A stretch of DNA of 64,000 nucleotides from Rhizobium sp. (GCA_003527225.1 DPXQ01000104.1:62001-126000); one strand, 5' to 3'; positions 19,834 to 28,686 are shown, counted from the stretch's first letter. A program made the numbers and translations. The notes: generated by a model not told the origin, from the letters alone.

Positions 19834-21020
19834 GCGCGCGAAGCCTGAAGATCGCGGTTATTGCCGGCGAAGTGTCGGGCGATCTCCTCGGCGGCGATCT
19901 CGTGGCGGCGCTCAAGACACAATATTCCGGGTCGGTGGATCTCGTCGGTGTCGGTGGCGACGCCCTCCAGGCCGAAGGTCTCAGGTCGCTCTTCGACTTT
20001 TCCGAGCTCTCGGTGATGGGGTTCACGCAGGTGATTGCCCGGCTGCCGAGATTCGTGGGGCTGATTTCATCGACCGCAAACGCGATTATCGAGGCAAAGC
20101 CTGACCTCCTGCTGGTTATCGACAGTCCCGATTTCACCCATCGCGTGGCGAAGAAGGTGCGAAAGGCTCTGCCCGACCTGCCTGTCGTCGATTACGTGTG
20201 CCCGAGTGTCTGGGCCTGGAAGGAATATCGCGCCAAGGCGATGCTGGACTATGTCGACGCCGTGTTGGCGGTCTTGCCATTTGAGCCGGACGTTATGCGC
20301 CGACTGGGCGGTCCCGCGACCCATTTCGTCGGCCATCGTCTGGCGACGAACGAGAAATTACTGCAGACGCGGGCCGCCCGGGCAGGCAAACAACCCAAGG
20401 GGCCAGGCGAGGCCAGGACGATTCTTCTTCTTCCCGGCTCACGTGGCGCGGAAGTGACGGCCCTCCTGCCTCTCTTCGGCGAGACCATGCGGGAATTCGT
20501 GGATCGAAACGGCCCCACCCGTTTTCTGCTGCCGACTGTGCCGCGTCAGGAGGCCCGCGTCAGGCAGATCACGGCCGGTTGGCAACTGAAGCCGGAAGTC
20601 CTGCTCGGCGAAGAGGCGAAATGGCAAGCTTTCACCGAAGCGGATGCCGCGATTGCCGCCTCGGGCACCGTCATTCTTGAACTGGCGCTCGCCACCGTGC
20701 CTGTCGTGTCCACCTACAAGACCGATTGGCTGATGACGATGCTCAGTCACCGCATCAAGACCTGGACGGGTGCGCTTCCCAATTTGATCGCCGACTATCC
20801 CATCGTGCCGGAATACCTGAATGACTATGTGCGGCCGGGCAACCTCCTGCGCATGGCCGAGCGCCTTGCGGCCGATACGCTCGAGCGTCGTGCCATGCTC
20901 TCGGGTTTCGACCTCGTCTGGCAGAGGCTCGCCACGGATCGGCCCGCTGGCGAGGAGGGCGCGCGTATCCTGCTGGACCTTCTGCGCCGGAAGGGCGTGC
21001 TGCCGTCACTCAGTTCCTGA
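19830..21020 (+). CDS. lpxB: Lipid-A-disaccharide synthase
   Basis: This 396-residue GT19 glycosyltransferase joins lipid X to UDP-diacylglucosamine. The opening KIAVIAGEVSGDLLGGDLV, the central VVDYVCPSVWAWKEYRAKAM and the nucleotide-binding LLPGSRGAEV and SGTVILELALATVPVV are all family hallmarks. It starts with GTG overlapping the lpxI stop by 4 nt. Its last 11 nt overlap the end of the convergent glycosyltransferase gene. Confidence 0.96.
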   Translation: MSARSLKIAVIAGEVSGDLLGGDLVAALKTQYSGSVDLVGVGGDALQAEGLRSLFDFSELSVMGFTQVIARLPRFVGLISSTANAIIEAKPDLLLVIDSPDFTHRVAKKVRKALPDLPVVDYVCPSVWAWKEYRAKAMLDYVDAVLAVLPFEPDVMRRLGGPATHFVGHRLATNEKLLQTRAARAGKQPKGPGEARTILLLPGSRGAEVTALLPLFGETMREFVDRNGPTRFLLPTVPRQEARVRQITAGWQLKPEVLLGEEAKWQAFTEADAAIAASGTVILELALATVPVVSTYKTDWLMTMLSHRIKTWTGALPNLIADYPIVPEYLNDYVRPGNLLRMAERLAADTLERRAMLSGFDLVWQRLATDRPAGEEGARILLDLLRRKGVLPSLSS

Positions 21021-22971
21021 ATGGCTCTTTGCGGGATGGCAAGGCCGGCACGTCGAAATGATCCGGCGCTAGCCCGTCGCGGGCGCGCTCGGCCATTGTC
21101 GTGAAGGAGATCTCGAGATGGCGGCAAAAACGCTCGGAATCGAAAAGCGGCGCGCGCAAGCGGTTCTCCGCGATCTTCTCCTTCAGCATCGCGGTCCGTT
21201 CCGGGTCCACAGCCAGTTCGCTGCAAAGCGCGACGAAATTGTCGTCGTCCGTCGCGACGAGTTCTGGAAGTCCGATGGCGTTGAGAAGGCTCTGCGAAAC
21301 CCTCGAGGCGAAATTCGTACCCCGGCGGGTGATGACGGGCAGTCCCGCCCAGAGCATGTCGGACGTCGTGGTGTGCCCGTTATAGGGAAAGCTGTCGAGC
21401 CCGATATCGGCTGCGGGCACCCGCGCTATGTGGGCGGCATAGGGCATCTTCGGCGCGAAAATGAACTGGTCGGATTTCACGCCGGCCCGCCGCAGGAAAT
21501 CGGCGGTGGCATTGCGGGCATGGGTGCCGTCGATCATCAGCCAGAGCAGGGCGTGAGGATTGGCCGCAAGCACCCGGGCCCAAAGCGCGATTCCCTCGGG
21601 AGAATTCTTGCGCTGGATATTGAAGGCCGAGAAAATGAATCGGTCCGTCGGCAGGCCAAAAGCGCGCCTCGAGGCCGGTCCCGGGACCGCGCGGGAGAAC
21701 GGATCGTTCGGTTGGTAGCTCTCCGGCAATCTGCAGAATTTCTCGTGGTAATGCGGTTTCGAACTGTCTGGCAGTACGAAACGGTCGCCAATCACGTAGT
21801 CGCAATCGACATGGACGCAACTGCCGGGAAAGCCCAGCCACTGCACATGCACCGGCGCGATTGGCGCGTTCATGAGCCGCGAGCGTGATCCGCCGGTATG
21901 TCCTTTGAGGTCGACCAGAATGTCGATGCCCTGCTCGCGGATCTTTGCGATTGCCTGCTCGTCGTCGAGAGCTTCAATCCGGACGATCCGTCCCCAGGTC
22001 TTGCGGCTCCCGCTGTCGAAGGAGATGAAGCGCTCTGGCGTGTAGCAGAACAGCGTCACATCGAAGCGATCAGGATCATGGGCCGTGAGCACGCTCTGGA
22101 ACAGGCGCATGGTCGCGTGGTCGTCCCAGAAGTCGTTGGAAAGATAGCCGATGCGGATCTTCTGCGACCAGCGATGCGGCATGGCCCGGCGGACGGAGCC
22201 GGCTCCAGGCGGCGGAGGCGTAAGGCCGCTCACATTGGTCGCCAAACGGTTCAGCGCCTCGTCGCCGCACCACATGAGATTATAGTGAGGCGTTTCGGCG
22301 GCGAGCGCGGCAGTGTTTCCCGCTGCAATTTCGCTCCGAAGGGCCTCCTCTTCGCGTTCCAGTATCGGGTAATCGCAGAATTCGCGGGCAAAGCCGATCA
22401 GGGACATCCGGATATAGGGGTCGTCAGGAAACTGGCGCCAGAGCTTGCCGAAGAGGGTGAGGTTCTGTTCGTTGCGCGTCTCGTTGCCGATCAGCTTGAC
22501 CGCAAGCAGCAGATGATCCGGTTCGTCGCTGCCGATCAACGCTGAAATGACGCTCCGGGGCAGGGCGGGTCCAGCTGTCTCGCCTTGAATGCGGGCGAGC
22601 ACATAGGCTGGCTGGGGATCCGCCGGGTTGTGCCGGTGCAACTGCTCGGCCAGCATCCGCGCCTTCTCCAGACGCCCCGCGTCGAGATAGAGACTGGTAG
22701 CTCGCACGAGGAGCGGATAGGGGGCTGTCGCCTGCCGGAGAGCGGAGTGTTCGAAGGCTTCGGCCGCCTCGCCGACCATGCCGAGCTTCAGCAGCGTCTC
22801 GGCCAGGAGCAGAACCGGGCGGTTGTCCGGTGCCTCGGCCACCAGTCCGTTCAGAATGGCGAGTACGTCGCTGTAGCGCCCCGCCTCGTAAGCGGAATGC
22901 GCCTCTGCCAGGTTGTCTTCGAAGGGCAAGGATAACTCCCGGATTGGACCGATTTGCCGGGAGCGTAACAT
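21010..22971 (-). CDS. TPR protein with SPINDLY/OGT-type GT41 glycosyltransferase domain
   Basis: A protein of about 640-653 residues: N-terminal tetratricopeptide-like helices (to about residue 220) and a C-terminal GT41 domain related to O-GlcNAc transferase and SPINDLY. Visible catalytic-domain features are RIGYLSNDFWDDHATM, DILVDLKGHTGGSR, PVHVQWLGFPGSC, FSAFNIQRKNSPE and the nucleotide-sugar motif DSFPYNGHTTTSDMLWAGLP. No signal peptide is present, so it acts in the cytoplasm. Targets are unknown; bacterial relatives can glycosylate flagellar or surface proteins. The ATG at 22971 lacks a ribosome site. TTG at 22929 follows GGGAG by 6 nt and may be the true start. Confidence 0.85.
   Translation of the reverse strand: MLRSRQIGPIRELSLPFEDNLAEAHSAYEAGRYSDVLAILNGLVAEAPDNRPVLLLAETLLKLGMVGEAAEAFEHSALRQATAPYPLLVRATSLYLDAGRLEKARMLAEQLHRHNPADPQPAYVLARIQGETAGPALPRSVISALIGSDEPDHLLLAVKLIGNETRNEQNLTLFGKLWRQFPDDPYIRMSLIGFAREFCDYPILEREEEALRSEIAAGNTAALAAETPHYNLMWCGDEALNRLATNVSGLTPPPPGAGSVRRAMPHRWSQKIRIGYLSNDFWDDHATMRLFQSVLTAHDPDRFDVTLFCYTPERFISFDSGSRKTWGRIVRIEALDDEQAIAKIREQGIDILVDLKGHTGGSRSRLMNAPIAPVHVQWLGFPGSCVHVDCDYVIGDRFVLPDSSKPHYHEKFCRLPESYQPNDPFSRAVPGPASRRAFGLPTDRFIFSAFNIQRKNSPEGIALWARVLAANPHALLWLMIDGTHARNATADFLRRAGVKSDQFIFAPKMPYAAHIARVPAADIGLDSFPYNGHTTTSDMLWAGLPVITRRGTNFASRVSQSLLNAIGLPELVATDDDNFVALCSELAVDPERTAMLKEKIAENRLRAPLFDSERFCRHLEISFTTMAERARDGLAPDHFDVPALPSRKEPFRN
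22936..22963 (-). promoter_or_regulatory. Hairpin covering the candidate ribosome site of the GT41 gene
   Basis: On the minus strand CTCCCGG and CCGGGAG form a perfect 7-bp stem with a 14-nt loop. The 3' arm contains the GGGAG that would serve as Shine-Dalgarno sequence for the TTG at 22929. If that start is used, the hairpin would mask the ribosome site. Confidence 0.4.
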
Positions 22972-23071
22972 CGAAGACTTGTGCCGGGCTCAACCGCCGT
23001 ACCTGCGTTATCCGCGGGATGACAGGCAGGCTTTATCGCCCGCCTGTTTTGTGGTGTTTTTCTGTTGAGCC

Positions 23072-24022
23072 TTACTTCGCGAGGCAATCCACGAATGACC
23101 TGGCGAGATTGCGCATCAGTTCGGGATAGAGGCTGGGGCCGGCCTCCAGCGCACCGCCAGCGGGGTCGAGCGTGCCGGACTTCGCATCCGTGCCTTCGGT
23201 CACGACTGCGATCAGCTTGGGCTCGAACTGCGGTTCGGCGAAGACGCACGCCGCCTTGAGCTCCTTCACCTTCGCATGTATTTCGGCGATCCGCTCGGCC
23301 CCCGGCATGGTCTCGGGGCTGACGGTGATCGAGCCGACGACGCGGACTTTGTACCGGTTCTCGAAATACTGATAGGCGTCGTGGAAGACCACGGAAGGCC
23401 GATTACCAAAAGGCGCCACCATCTCCGCGATTTCCTTGTCGAGTGCGTCGATGTCATTCCTCAGCGCCTGCCCATTGGCCCTGTAGCGTTCGGCATTGGC
23501 AGGATCGGCGGCAACGAGGGTCTGTTCGATCTCCGTGGCCATTGCCCTCGCGTTCAGCGGATCGAGCCACAGGTGCATGTCGGTGCCGCCATGATCTTCC
23601 TCATCATGTTCGTCTGCCGGCTTGCCGCCTTCATCATCCGCGTGATCGTGCGCATCGAAGGCGCCGCCTTCGCGAAAGGCGAGTTTCTCAAGCCCCGGCG
23701 CGTCTTCCAACGTGACCACCGTCGCCTTTCCCGCCAGAGCCTCCAGCGGTTTCTCGAGGAATGCCTCAAGACCATGGCCGACCCAGAACACGACATCGGC
23801 ATCCTGCAATGCGGTGGCGTTCGAAGGTTTCAGGCTGTAGGTGTGAGGCGAGGCCGCTCCCTCGACGATGAGTCCCGGCGCGCCGACACCATTCATCACA
23901 GCAGCGACGAGCGAATGAATCGGCTTGACGGATGCCACGACACGGATCTCTGCCGCCGCCATTGAAGGAAGGAAGAGCAGGGCGGCGCCGCAGGCCAGAA
24001 GCCGAAGTCTCGGGTTGTTCAT
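23072..24022 (-). CDS. znuA: Zinc ABC transporter substrate-binding protein ZnuA
   Basis: This 316-residue periplasmic zinc-binding protein has a signal peptide (cleavage near SMAAAEI). It contains conserved metal-site segments VVASVKPIHSLVAAVM and VVFHDAYQYFENRY, and a His/Asp-rich loop around residues 120-150 (AHDHADDEGG, DEHDEEDHGG) typical of ZnuA. It is divergent from znuC across a 104-bp region with two Zur-like palindromes, so it should be derepressed under zinc starvation. Confidence 0.96.
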   Translation of the reverse strand: MNNPRLRLLACGAALLFLPSMAAAEIRVVASVKPIHSLVAAVMNGVGAPGLIVEGAASPHTYSLKPSNATALQDADVVFWVGHGLEAFLEKPLEALAGKATVVTLEDAPGLEKLAFREGGAFDAHDHADDEGGKPADEHDEEDHGGTDMHLWLDPLNARAMATEIEQTLVAADPANAERYRANGQALRNDIDALDKEIAEMVAPFGNRPSVVFHDAYQYFENRYKVRVVGSITVSPETMPGAERIAEIHAKVKELKAACVFAEPQFEPKLIAVVTEGTDAKSGTLDPAGGALEAGPSLYPELMRNLARSFVDCLAK

Positions 24023-24049
24023 CGATGTGTCTCCATCTTGCTTGATGAC

Positions 24050-24084
24050 GTAATGTTATTACATATGTTGCGTAATGCTATAAC
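24050..24084. promoter_or_regulatory. Two tandem candidate Zur boxes in the znuA-znuC divergent region
   Basis: GTAATGTTATTAC (24050-24062, a perfect palindrome around GTT) and GTAATGCTATAAC (24072-24084) match the general pattern of alphaproteobacterial Zur sites. Their starts are 22 bp apart, about two helical turns, so two Zur dimers could sit on one DNA face. They lie between znuA and znuC, and zur itself is encoded downstream at 25868. Confidence 0.75.
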
Positions 24085-24126
24085 GTGTGTCATAGCGTCC
24101 GGCAACAGGAAATTTACAGGTCCCCA

Positions 24127-25065
24127 ATGCTTCAGTCCGAAAACGTGAATGAAAGAACGCTTGTCTCCCTTTCCGATGCCGGAGTCTTCCGGAACGGCCG
24201 TTGGCTGGTGCGCGGCGTCGACTTCTCCGTTCGTCGGGGGGAGATCGTGACGCTGATTGGTCCCAACGGGTCTGGCAAGTCGACCAGCGCCAAGATGGCA
24301 ATCGGTGTGCTTTCGCCGGACGAGGGTAAGGTGGAGCGGCAGCCGGGATTCCGCGTCGGCTATGTGCCGCAGAAGCTTTCTGTCGATTGGACGATGCCTT
24401 TGACCGTCCGGCGGCTAATGACGCTGACAGGCTCCCTATCCGACAACGACATTGTCGCCGCGCTCGAATCGGTGGGCATAGCCCACCTCGCCGGCGCCGA
24501 GGTGCAGCATCTGTCGGGCGGTGAGTTTCAGCGGGCGCTCCTTGCTCGCGCTATTGCCCGCAAACCTGACCTGTTGGTGCTTGATGAACCCGTTCAGGGT
24601 GTCGATTTCGCCGGCGAGATCGCGCTCTATAATCTGATCACTTCGATCCGCAATCGCACGGGCTGCGGTATCTTGCTGATTTCCCACGACCTGCATGTCG
24701 TCATGGCTGAAACCGATACCGTAATCTGCCTGAATGGTCATGTCTGCTGTCGCGGCACGCCCGCCGCCGTCAGCCAGAGCCCGGAATATATGCGCCTCTT
24801 TGGCGCCACCGCCGGCCAGACTCTCGCAGTCTACAGCCACGATCACGACCACACGCACCTTCCCGATGGCCGCGTGCGCCATGCCGACGGATCGGTCACC
24901 GATCACTGTTTTCCAGGCGACGGTCATCACCATGAAGCAGAGCACGAGGGGGAGCCACATTCCCATCATGGCCACACCCATGAGCATGATCATGTGCACG
25001 ACCACGGCAGGGCCGCTCCCACCCGGACCGGTGCCGACAGGAACAAGGGGCATGGTCATGCTTGA
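24127..25065 (+). CDS. znuC: Zinc ABC transporter ATP-binding protein ZnuC with His-rich tail
   Basis: A 312-residue cytoplasmic ATPase. Walker A is GPNGSGKST, the signature is LSGGEFQRALLARAI, Walker B is DLLVLDEPVQGVDF, and the switch His lies in LLISHDLHVV. The last ~65 residues add a His-rich, Asp/Glu-rich extension (HDHDHTH, GDGHHHEAEHE, HSHHGHTHEHDH) that probably binds zinc. The ATG at 24127 is preferred; an upstream in-frame start would enter the Zur-box region. The stop overlaps znuB. Confidence 0.96.
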   Translation: MLQSENVNERTLVSLSDAGVFRNGRWLVRGVDFSVRRGEIVTLIGPNGSGKSTSAKMAIGVLSPDEGKVERQPGFRVGYVPQKLSVDWTMPLTVRRLMTLTGSLSDNDIVAALESVGIAHLAGAEVQHLSGGEFQRALLARAIARKPDLLVLDEPVQGVDFAGEIALYNLITSIRNRTGCGILLISHDLHVVMAETDTVICLNGHVCCRGTPAAVSQSPEYMRLFGATAGQTLAVYSHDHDHTHLPDGRVRHADGSVTDHCFPGDGHHHEAEHEGEPHSHHGHTHEHDHVHDHGRAAPTRTGADRNKGHGHA

Positions 25066-25867
25066 CGACTTTTTCGTCCGTGCGCTTCTCGCCGGCATAG
25101 GGCTGGCGCTCACCACCGGTCCGCTCGGCTGTTTCGTGATATGGCGGCGGATGGCTTATTTTGGCGATACTATGGCCCATTCGGCGCTCCTCGGCGTGGC
25201 GCTGTCTCTGCTGCTTTCTCTCAATCTCATGGTCAGCGTTTTCGTGGTTGCAGCCACCATATCGCTGCTGCTTCTCGTCCTGCAGCGCCGCCAGGCGCTC
25301 TCGTCGGATGCGCTGCTTGGCATTTTGAGCCACTCGACGCTCGCCATCGGCCTCGTCATGGTCGCTTTCATGTCCTGGGTGCGGATCGACCTGATCGCCT
25401 TCCTGTTCGGTGACATCCTCGCAGTGACGATTACAGATATCGCCATTGTTTGGGGCGGCGGCATCTTCGTGCTCGCGGCGCTCGCATATCTGTGGCGTCC
25501 GCTGCTGGCTGCGACCGTCAATGCGGAACTGGCAGAGGCCGAGGGATTGAAGCCCGAGCGCGCCCGGCTCATCTTCATGCTGCTGATGGCGTTGGTGATC
25601 GCAATTGCGATGAAGATTGTCGGCATCATGCTGATCACCGCGCTGCTGATTATCCCGGCCGCCGCCGCGCGTCGCTTTTCCGCCACCCCGGAGGTTATGG
25701 CGGTGCTTGCCTCCGTGATCGGTGCGGTTGCGGTGGTCGGCGGGCTTTTCGGTTCGCTCACCTATGACACGCCGTCGGGCCCGTCGATCGTGGTGGCCGC
25801 GCTGCTCCTGTTCCTCGCGAGCCTGCTGCCCTATGGCCGGCATCGTGTCGAGCAGCCAAACCCTTGA
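25058..25867 (+). CDS. znuB: Zinc ABC transporter permease ZnuB
   Basis: A 269-residue inner-membrane permease of the ABC-3 family with about eight hydrophobic segments; recognisable stretches are RRMAYFGDTMAHSALLGVAL, LLGILSHSTLAIGLV, and AEAEGLKPERARLIFMLLMALV. The ATG at 25058 (MLDDFF) has AAGGGG 7 nt upstream and overlaps the znuC end by 8 nt; 25052 is too close to that ribosome site. Confidence 0.95.
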   Translation: MLDDFFVRALLAGIGLALTTGPLGCFVIWRRMAYFGDTMAHSALLGVALSLLLSLNLMVSVFVVAATISLLLLVLQRRQALSSDALLGILSHSTLAIGLVMVAFMSWVRIDLIAFLFGDILAVTITDIAIVWGGGIFVLAALAYLWRPLLAATVNAELAEAEGLKPERARLIFMLLMALVIAIAMKIVGIMLITALLIIPAAAARRFSATPEVMAVLASVIGAVAVVGGLFGSLTYDTPSGPSIVVAALLLFLASLLPYGRHRVEQPNP

Positions 25868-26290
25868 ATGACGACGGCCCGTGAGGATGATGCCATGACC
25901 ATGCCGCAACTGACCCGGAACCAGTCCCTTGTTTTCGACGTTCTTGGGCGTGCCGAGGGGCCACTCTCGGCCTATACGATCCTCGACAAGCTGCGCGAGC
26001 ATGGTTTCCGCGCTCCGCTGCAGGTATATCGGGCCCTCGACAAGCTGGTCGAACTCGGTCTCGTCCACCGGCTTGAGAGCATCAATTCCTTTGTCGCCTG
26101 CGCGCACCCGGCCGAAAACTGCGGTGGCCACGGTACGGTGGCATTTGCGATCTGCAACAGCTGCGGAAATGTTATCGAGTTTCATGATCACGCGATCGAC
26201 GAACGGTTGTCCGAATGGGCGAGGGGACAGGCGTTCAAGCCTGAAAAGACGACGATCGAGATTCGCGGCCTTTGCACGGAATGCGCGTGA
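25868..26290 (+). CDS. zur: Fur-family zinc uptake regulator Zur
   Basis: A 140-residue winged-helix metalloregulator. The DNA-binding half contains LTRNQSLVFDVLGRAEGPLSAYTILDKL split over helices, with APLQVYRALDKLVELGLVHRLE as recognition segment. The structural zinc site is made by CNSCGN and the C-terminal CTEC. The ATG follows the znuB stop directly (TGAATG). MTMPQL at 25895, behind GAGGATG, is an alternative start. Its presence in the operon makes zinc control of both znu transcripts likely. Confidence 0.94.
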   Translation: MTTAREDDAMTMPQLTRNQSLVFDVLGRAEGPLSAYTILDKLREHGFRAPLQVYRALDKLVELGLVHRLESINSFVACAHPAENCGGHGTVAFAICNSCGNVIEFHDHAIDERLSEWARGQAFKPEKTTIEIRGLCTECA

Positions 26291-26332
26291 GACCCTCCGG
26301 TCAAGATTGAATTGGTGCGTTCTGGCGGCCGA

Positions 26333-26860
26333 TCAGACCGGCTTCAGCTCGCGGGCAAATCGCTGCCAGTTGCGCACGTAGTTCTCGGCCGATAGCCGAA
26401 GTCCGGCCACTGCATTTTCATCAAGCGTGCGCACGATGCGTGCGGGCGAGCCGACGATCAGCGAATTGTCGGGAAATTCCTTGCCCTCGGTGATGAGCGC
26501 ATTGGCGCCGATCAGGCAGTTGTTGCCGATCTTTGCACCATTGAGGATCGTCGCCCCCATCCCGACCAGCGTATTGTCGCCGATGGTGCAGCCGTGGACG
26601 ATGGCGTGATGCCCGATTGTACAACCCTTGCCGATCGTCACCGGAAAGCGCGGGTCTGTATGGATCATCACGCCTTCCTGAACATTGGTGCCGTCGCCGA
26701 TCACGATCGGTTCATTGTCGCCGCGCAGTACCGAGCCGAACCATATGCCGACATCCAGGCCCAGATCGACCTGGCCGACCACATGTGCGTCAGGCGCAAT
26801 CCAGAACCGGTCTGCTGTTGGTGTCCTGGGGACGAGATTTCCGAGTGTGTATAGCGGCAT
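26333..26860 (-). CDS. Gamma-carbonic anhydrase family protein (YrdA/PaaY-like)
   Basis: A 175-residue left-handed beta-helix protein with hexapeptide repeats (VIGDGTNVQEGVMIHTD, CTIGHHAIVHGCTIGDNTLVGMGATI). The three zinc His of gamma carbonic anhydrases are suggested by HTD, GHHAIVH and the spacing around them. Members range from true carbonic anhydrases to uncharacterised metal proteins, so enzymatic activity is not certain. It follows the small uncharacterised gene by 47 bp. Confidence 0.88.
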   Translation of the reverse strand: MPLYTLGNLVPRTPTADRFWIAPDAHVVGQVDLGLDVGIWFGSVLRGDNEPIVIGDGTNVQEGVMIHTDPRFPVTIGKGCTIGHHAIVHGCTIGDNTLVGMGATILNGAKIGNNCLIGANALITEGKEFPDNSLIVGSPARIVRTLDENAVAGLRLSAENYVRNWQRFARELKPV

Positions 26861-26907
26861 GGGGGCTTCTCCGAACTGCGTCGGGCGGGTACTGATCGGC
26901 GAAATTG

Positions 26908-27177
26908 TCAGCGCAGCCGGAGCATGACGGGAAAACGGCCGCCGTGAGACGAGACATGCAGATGGATGCTCGCCTCCGGCTGTGAATAGCGCCAGGCGCG
27001 TGCGCCATGGCAGAGAAGCAGGCCGATCAGGTCCTTGGTCTTGGAGCGCTTGCGGGCAAGGCCCGCATCCGCCAGCCGCATTGCTGCTTCATGTAGCGGA
27101 TGCAACGCGTAGCGCGGCGCGCGCCCATGACTGTTTCCCGGTGGCGAAAAATCGAAATGATTCTCGTTTGATGCCAT
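26908..27177 (-). CDS. Uncharacterised small protein
   Basis: An 89-residue protein (MASNENHFDFSPPG start) without a recognised domain. It is rich in Arg, His and Ala, has no signal peptide or membrane segment, and includes SKTKDLIGLLLCHGARAW. The ATG at 27177 is chosen because GAGG lies 8 nt upstream; another ATG six bases earlier is too close. It lies between dacF and the gamma-carbonic anhydrase gene on the same strand, 48 bp after dacF. A real gene is likely from the ribosome site and context; the function is unknown. Confidence 0.6.
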   Translation of the reverse strand: MASNENHFDFSPPGNSHGRAPRYALHPLHEAAMRLADAGLARKRSKTKDLIGLLLCHGARAWRYSQPEASIHLHVSSHGGRFPVMLRLR

Positions 27178-27225
27178 GTTCATTACCTCGTACACAATAC
27201 AAATCGAGGCTGGATGCACAGGCCG

Positions 27226-28686
27226 CTATTGCATAGCGGCCCAGCACCCAAATCCTTTTTTCTTCAATGCCTTGCAAGCGTTTACAGCGGTCTTCTGATT
27301 GTCAAACCCACCGAAACGTGCGCGATAGAGCTGTTCGGTGCCGCTGTTGTAGGCAACGGTGAATGGGGTGGCGGAACGCAATACCTTTCCGCCTTTGTCC
27401 TGCGCGTTTCGCAGAAGGTTCATGGCCATTTCGCGGTCGGGCGAAGCGCCGACCTGGATCACCCAGCCCGAGGCTGCAGGCGCGGACGTCGAAGCGGTGA
27501 CCGTATCGTCGATGGCGACGGCCGGAGCTGCGGCAACCTGTTTGGGGGCGACAGGCTCCGGCTCAGCCCGGGCTTCGGGCATGTAGGCTGGTGCCGGCTC
27601 GGGGACCGGGATGCTGGTAACCGGCTGCGCCGTTGCAGTTGCACGCAGGGCAGCTGCCGCCGGATTTTCCGTTGCGGTCGTTGCATAGGCCGTTTCGACG
27701 CCCTCGCTATCATAGCGCACGACCGGCAGCGGGCCGCTAGACGGCAGATCCACAGACGAGGCTACCGCTGTGACTTCAGGGGGCTCGGAGGAGGTGTTGT
27801 TCTTGGCAACCACAAAGTTGGATTCACCCGAACGAGTCGCCTTCGGCAGGTAGCGGGCAACGAGCGACTTCATCGTCTCGTTACGCTTGCCGCCGGACGA
27901 AGATCCCATGACCACGCCGACGATCGACCGGCCGTCGACTTCTGCGGACGTCACGAGGTTGAAGCCGGCGGCACGGGTATAGCCCGTCTTGATACCATCG
28001 ACCCCACGCACGGCACCGAGCAGTCGGTTGTGATTGCCGATAACCTGCTTGCCGAACCTGAAACTGCGGGTGGAAAAGTAGCCGTAATACTGCGGGAAAT
28101 GCTGGCGAAGGGCGATCCCGAGCCGTGCCTGGTCGCGCGCGGTCGTCATCTGCGCGGTGTTGGGCAGACCGTTGGCGTTGCGATAGGTCGTCTTGGTCAT
28201 GCCGAGGCTGCGTGCCTTAGCGGTCATTATCTGGGCGAAGCGCTGTTCCGATCCGCCGACAAACTCGCCGAGCGCGGTCGCGATGTCGTTGGCCGAACGG
28301 GTTACGAGCGCGAGAATGGCCTGCTCCACGGTCACGGAGCCCCCGGCGCGCACGCCGAGTTTGGATGGCGGCTCGGCGGCGGCATTCACGGAGACAGGAA
28401 CACGGCTGTTCAGGCTGATTTTCCCCGCCTCCAGCGCCTCAAAGACGAGGTAGAGCGTCATCATCTTCGTGAGCGATGCTGGATATCGCAGACTGTCGGC
28501 ACTTTCGCTGTAGAGCACCTTGCCTGTCTTCGCGTCGACGACGATACCGGCATATTTCGGCCCGGCTTGCGCCGCCATGGGAGTGACACCCAAGGCTGTC
28601 AGGGCGATCATGACAAAGATCGCCAGGTTGCGCATGCGCGAAGCGAAGAAAGCCGCCAAACTCCGGGATTCGTTGATATTTTTCAC
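27226..28686 (-). CDS. D-alanyl-D-alanine carboxypeptidase with C-terminal SPOR domain
   Basis: A 486-residue periplasmic penicillin-binding protein of the PBP5/DacF type that trims pentapeptides in peptidoglycan. It has a signal peptide (residues ~20-41, ending AAQAG), the catalytic SLTK at residues 71-74, SAN within TRSANDIATAL, and KTG within DGIKTGYTRAAG. After the catalytic domain come a Pro/Ala/Glu-rich linker (~residues 290-405) and a SPOR domain in the last ~80 residues (WVIQVGASPDREMAMNLL). SPOR domains bind denuded glycan at division sites, so septal recruitment is likely. Confidence 0.93.
   Translation of the reverse strand: MKNINESRSLAAFFASRMRNLAIFVMIALTALGVTPMAAQAGPKYAGIVVDAKTGKVLYSESADSLRYPASLTKMMTLYLVFEALEAGKISLNSRVPVSVNAAAEPPSKLGVRAGGSVTVEQAILALVTRSANDIATALGEFVGGSEQRFAQIMTAKARSLGMTKTTYRNANGLPNTAQMTTARDQARLGIALRQHFPQYYGYFSTRSFRFGKQVIGNHNRLLGAVRGVDGIKTGYTRAAGFNLVTSAEVDGRSIVGVVMGSSSGGKRNETMKSLVARYLPKATRSGESNFVVAKNNTSSEPPEVTAVASSVDLPSSGPLPVVRYDSEGVETAYATTATENPAAAALRATATAQPVTSIPVPEPAPAYMPEARAEPEPVAPKQVAAAPAVAIDDTVTASTSAPAASGWVIQVGASPDREMAMNLLRNAQDKGGKVLRSATPFTVAYNSGTEQLYRARFGGFDNQKTAVNACKALKKKGFGCWAAMQ

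Noticed and set aside
24896..26191. 431-codon minus-strand open frame, very His-rich
   Set aside because: The His content comes from reading the complement of the ZnuC, ZnuB and Zur genes, which are certain.
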